Source of the DNA: Aquilaria yunnanensis | Lineage: Eukaryota; Streptophyta; Magnoliopsida; Malvales; Thymelaeaceae | Direction of reading: 5' to 3' | DNA length: 64,000 nucleotides | Assembly (NCBI GenBank): GCA_039654915.1 | Contig: CM077599.1 | Coordinates: 69,346,001 to 69,410,000, forward strand | Shown here: positions 61,964 to 64,000 of the stretch, piece by piece | Numbering within the stretch: the stretch's first letter is position 1 | Layout of the letters: each line of letters opens with the position of its first letter | Program-made: the position numbers and the translations under genes | The notes under the pieces: generated by a model | Databases searched by the model: none | Told to the model about the DNA's origin: nothing | What the model saw: only the letters and a program-made list of their open reading frames with translations

Positions 61964-62305
61964 CTAAGAAGCCTTGCCGACAACATCTAAACATTGGTAC
62001 CAAACTAGTACACTCTTTATCAAGACTTCTTGTGGGTCATTCAGTTTGTATTTAGGGATTGTATCAACTAGACGTTCTAATAATGCCTCATGACAAACTA
62101 TTCCATTTCTTATCAGTTGGTTGCAACATTCATTTGAGATAGATCCAGCCCTGAAAATGGTTGCAATAATTTCATCTGCACAATGAACTTTTACTGTTGC
62201 ATCACAATGTCTTTCTTTGATAATATCACGATAATTTTTCGCTGTAGAGGTTGAAACAAAAATAAGCAACACTAAAAAGCTCAAAAAGTACTTGATGCTT
62301 GCCAT
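61964..62305 (-). CDS. Prolamin-like (ECA1/DD11-type) secreted peptide alpha-3
   Basis: Intronless 113-residue frame and the most canonical copy. The frame is open 21 codons further upstream, but the ATG at 62305 (MASIKYFLSFLVLLIF) begins the signal peptide and is shared by all alpha copies, so it is preferred. Mature cysteines are C34, C42, C60-C61, C71 and C105, the six-cysteine pattern C-x7-C-x17-CC-x9-C-x33-C of prolamin-like proteins, which should make three disulfides. There is no transmembrane segment after the signal. A TATA box lies 79 bases upstream. DD11 and ECA1 relatives are secreted and often expressed in the embryo sac; here this is inference from family only. Confidence 0.88.
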   Translation of the reverse strand: MASIKYFLSFLVLLIFVSTSTAKNYRDIIKERHCDATVKVHCADEIIATIFRAGSISNECCNQLIRNGIVCHEALLERLVDTIPKYKLNDPQEVLIKSVLVWYQCLDVVGKAS

Positions 62306-62383
62306 ATTCTTGGTTCTTGGTTTTTTTCTTTGGTTTTCTAAGGTGAGATTTTTATTACAAGAATTCATATTGTAAGATGAAAG

Positions 62384-62392
62384 TTATTTATA
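62384..62392 (-). promoter_or_regulatory. Putative TATA box of alpha-3
   Basis: TATAAATAA on the minus strand, at the conserved spacing of about 79 bases from the ATG. Confidence 0.65.
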
Positions 62393-62800
62393 CTATAAGA
62401 TGCATGATAAATTAGATGTAACTGAACAAACATTAAATTTTATTAATACATTGGGCTTAATTTTCTTGGTGACGTTTTTGTTTTCATAAAGAAAATGTGT
62501 GAAACTGCTAAAGTTTACTTGATCGAACTATGTTAGTTTTTTCACAACAAAACACCATATCACATTCAATTGCATTTTTTGGCCATTTAATCCAATACTT
62601 CATTTTTCTTTTTTTTTGGGAATTCAAAAAATGCTTCACATTTTTTTCTTTTATGATGAAATATGGGAAAATTGCCATAACCTCTCTTGAGGTGTGGGAT
62701 AAAGATATACTTACCCCCTTCAAAACCAAACACCCTTAGACCATTTAATAGTCAAATGGTTAGAGTTTATAATTTAGGGGGCAAATTATCCGAGTTATTA

Positions 62801-63080
62801 TAGTTCAAGGGGCCAATAGGCATTTAGGTCTATTTCTCCTTCCAACTGAGTCAAACAAATTCCTCAACATTTGGAAACTATTTATTCTTCATTTATGTTT
62901 TTATATAAAAATAAAATGTGTTATATGATATAAATAAAACTAGTTCAAGGGGCCAATAGGCATTTAGGTCTATTTCTCTTTCCAACTGAGTCAAACAAAT
63001 TCCTCAACATTTGGAAACTATTTATTCTTCATTTATGTTTTTATATAAAAATAAAATGTGCTATATGATATAAATAAAAC
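62801..63080. repeat. 140-bp direct tandem duplication
   Basis: 62801-62940 and 62941-63080 are almost identical (tagttcaaggggccaatagg ... taaataaaac), differing at about two positions. Unit 1 has the sequence once, and in unit 1 the corresponding parts are separated by 2187-3253. Confidence 0.9.
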
Positions 63081-64000
63081 TTATGTTTTGCTATTATATT
63101 ATTTTCTTGTTTATATTTTTTTCATTTAAGTTTAATCTTAATTTGTTTGAATTACTTTCTTAAGTCTTCAACTTAGTTCAGTTGTTTAGTTTGATATATG
63201 TTTTATGATTAGGAGTAATAGAGGGAAAATGGTGTTATATTACTATTAGTGTTCTTGTTTTTGTTGTTGTTGTTATTGTTATTATTATTAAAACAAAGTC
63301 CATCAAGAAACACAATTTGTCTAAATTGCACCATTAGGCTCGGCCCATAATTATCGTTGCAATCAATACTAAACTGTTGTTTCATTGCATATTAGTCTTA
63401 AATCTTTATAAACCACTGCTTATTGATCCCTAACCCTATTGGAAGACTAGGTTGACACAAAAACTCAATTTATAGAGAGAAAAAATTGATAATTTCAATG
63501 GCCAAATAACTATAAAAAAATTATATCACGATTTGAATTTATTAAAAAAATTATCTAATAGTTTAAATTAATATTTAAAATTTTTATGTTTACCGATTAT
63601 GCTGGACTTAGAGAATTTTATAGGGCTAAAGAACAATATGCAACAAACTTTAATGATTTTAGACCTATATACAAGAGAATGAAGGTTCAAAACCAATGTA
63701 CAGTGGTAATTATAGGTTTAAGGCTAAAGATGTAATTTTGCTTGTTATAATTTTGTCAAGACCCAATCATATCCTTCGCTCTACCACCCACAAGGATAAA
63801 ACAAAACAAAGAGGAAAGGAAAAAGTAAACACAAGCCTCAAATGATTGCAAACTTGGCTTCTTCCTCCAAAATAAAAAGTTCAATGTTTGTCGCACATAA
63901 GAGTACCCCTTAACAAAAAATTTCCTATTTCTATTAACAAAATGCAACCCGGCTGACCTATCAACCTTTGGAAGTCTGAGCACATCTCTGAGAAACTAAA
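63081..64000. other. Intergenic tract of unit 3 to the window end
   Basis: Collinear with 3280-4230. No gene. The F-box relic of unit 3 would begin just beyond the window. Confidence 0.6.

Larger units (their letters stand above)
60760..64000. repeat. Tandem segmental unit 3 (partial)
   Basis: Starts with gtgtctcgaactctggtt like units 1 and 2, contains alpha-3, and is cut by the window end while still collinear with about 1-4230 of unit 1 (minus 2187-3253). Confidence 0.85.

Overview
This is nuclear DNA from a flowering plant, most likely a eudicot. It is AT-rich and lacks dense genes. It carries plant-type retrotransposons (a chromodomain Ty3/gypsy element, Athila/Tat-like gag, Ty1/copia gag, TRIM elements), a hAT and a Mutator-like DNA element, an F-box/FBA gene relic and a family of small secreted prolamin-like (ECA1/DD11-type) genes. 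The species cannot be named from the sequence.

The backbone is a tandem segmental duplication. Unit 1 is about 1-23411, unit 2 about 23412-60759, and unit 3 starts near 60760 and leaves the window. Each unit holds, in order, an alpha prolamin-like gene, an F-box pseudogene, a decayed copia gag, a rearranged Athila/Tat-like gag, a beta prolamin-like gene and a long non-coding tract. Without later insertions a unit is roughly 18 kb. Five gene copies are present, all on the minus strand: alpha-1 (1242-1583, nonsense codon), beta-1 (15223-15570, nonsense codon in the signal peptide), alpha-2 (27039-27380, open), beta-2 (50089-50436, open) and alpha-3 (61964-62305, open and the most canonical). 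Alpha and beta also share decayed flanks, so an older duplication preceded the unit duplication.

After duplication the units took on different insertions. Unit 1 has a hAT element (8-bp TSD), two solo LTRs (5-bp TSDs) and a palindromic MITE. Unit 2 has a solo LTR, a TRIM, a 3-kb-LTR chromovirus composite, and a fold-back Mutator-like element with another solo LTR nested in it. Comparing the units base by base gives the empty sites and hence exact element borders.

The most informative structure is in unit 2 (27.6-42.2 kb). A segment of about 4 kb is inverted between two TRIM-family insertions. The target-site duplications of the two insertions are exchanged (agtgt paired with agtgt, gaagc with gaggc, across the inversion). 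The F-box pseudogene is cut in two: its last 13 codons now lie on the opposite strand about 12.6 kb from the rest.

Other signals worth attention are a cluster of CpG-rich palindromes in one LTR, a hairpin kept by pairing rather than by sequence in LTRs of different families, a double hairpin in the TRIM interior, and cysteine gain/loss among the open prolamin-like copies. Apart from the three open small genes, nothing in the window looks like an active protein-coding gene. No tRNA, rRNA or CRISPR array was seen.
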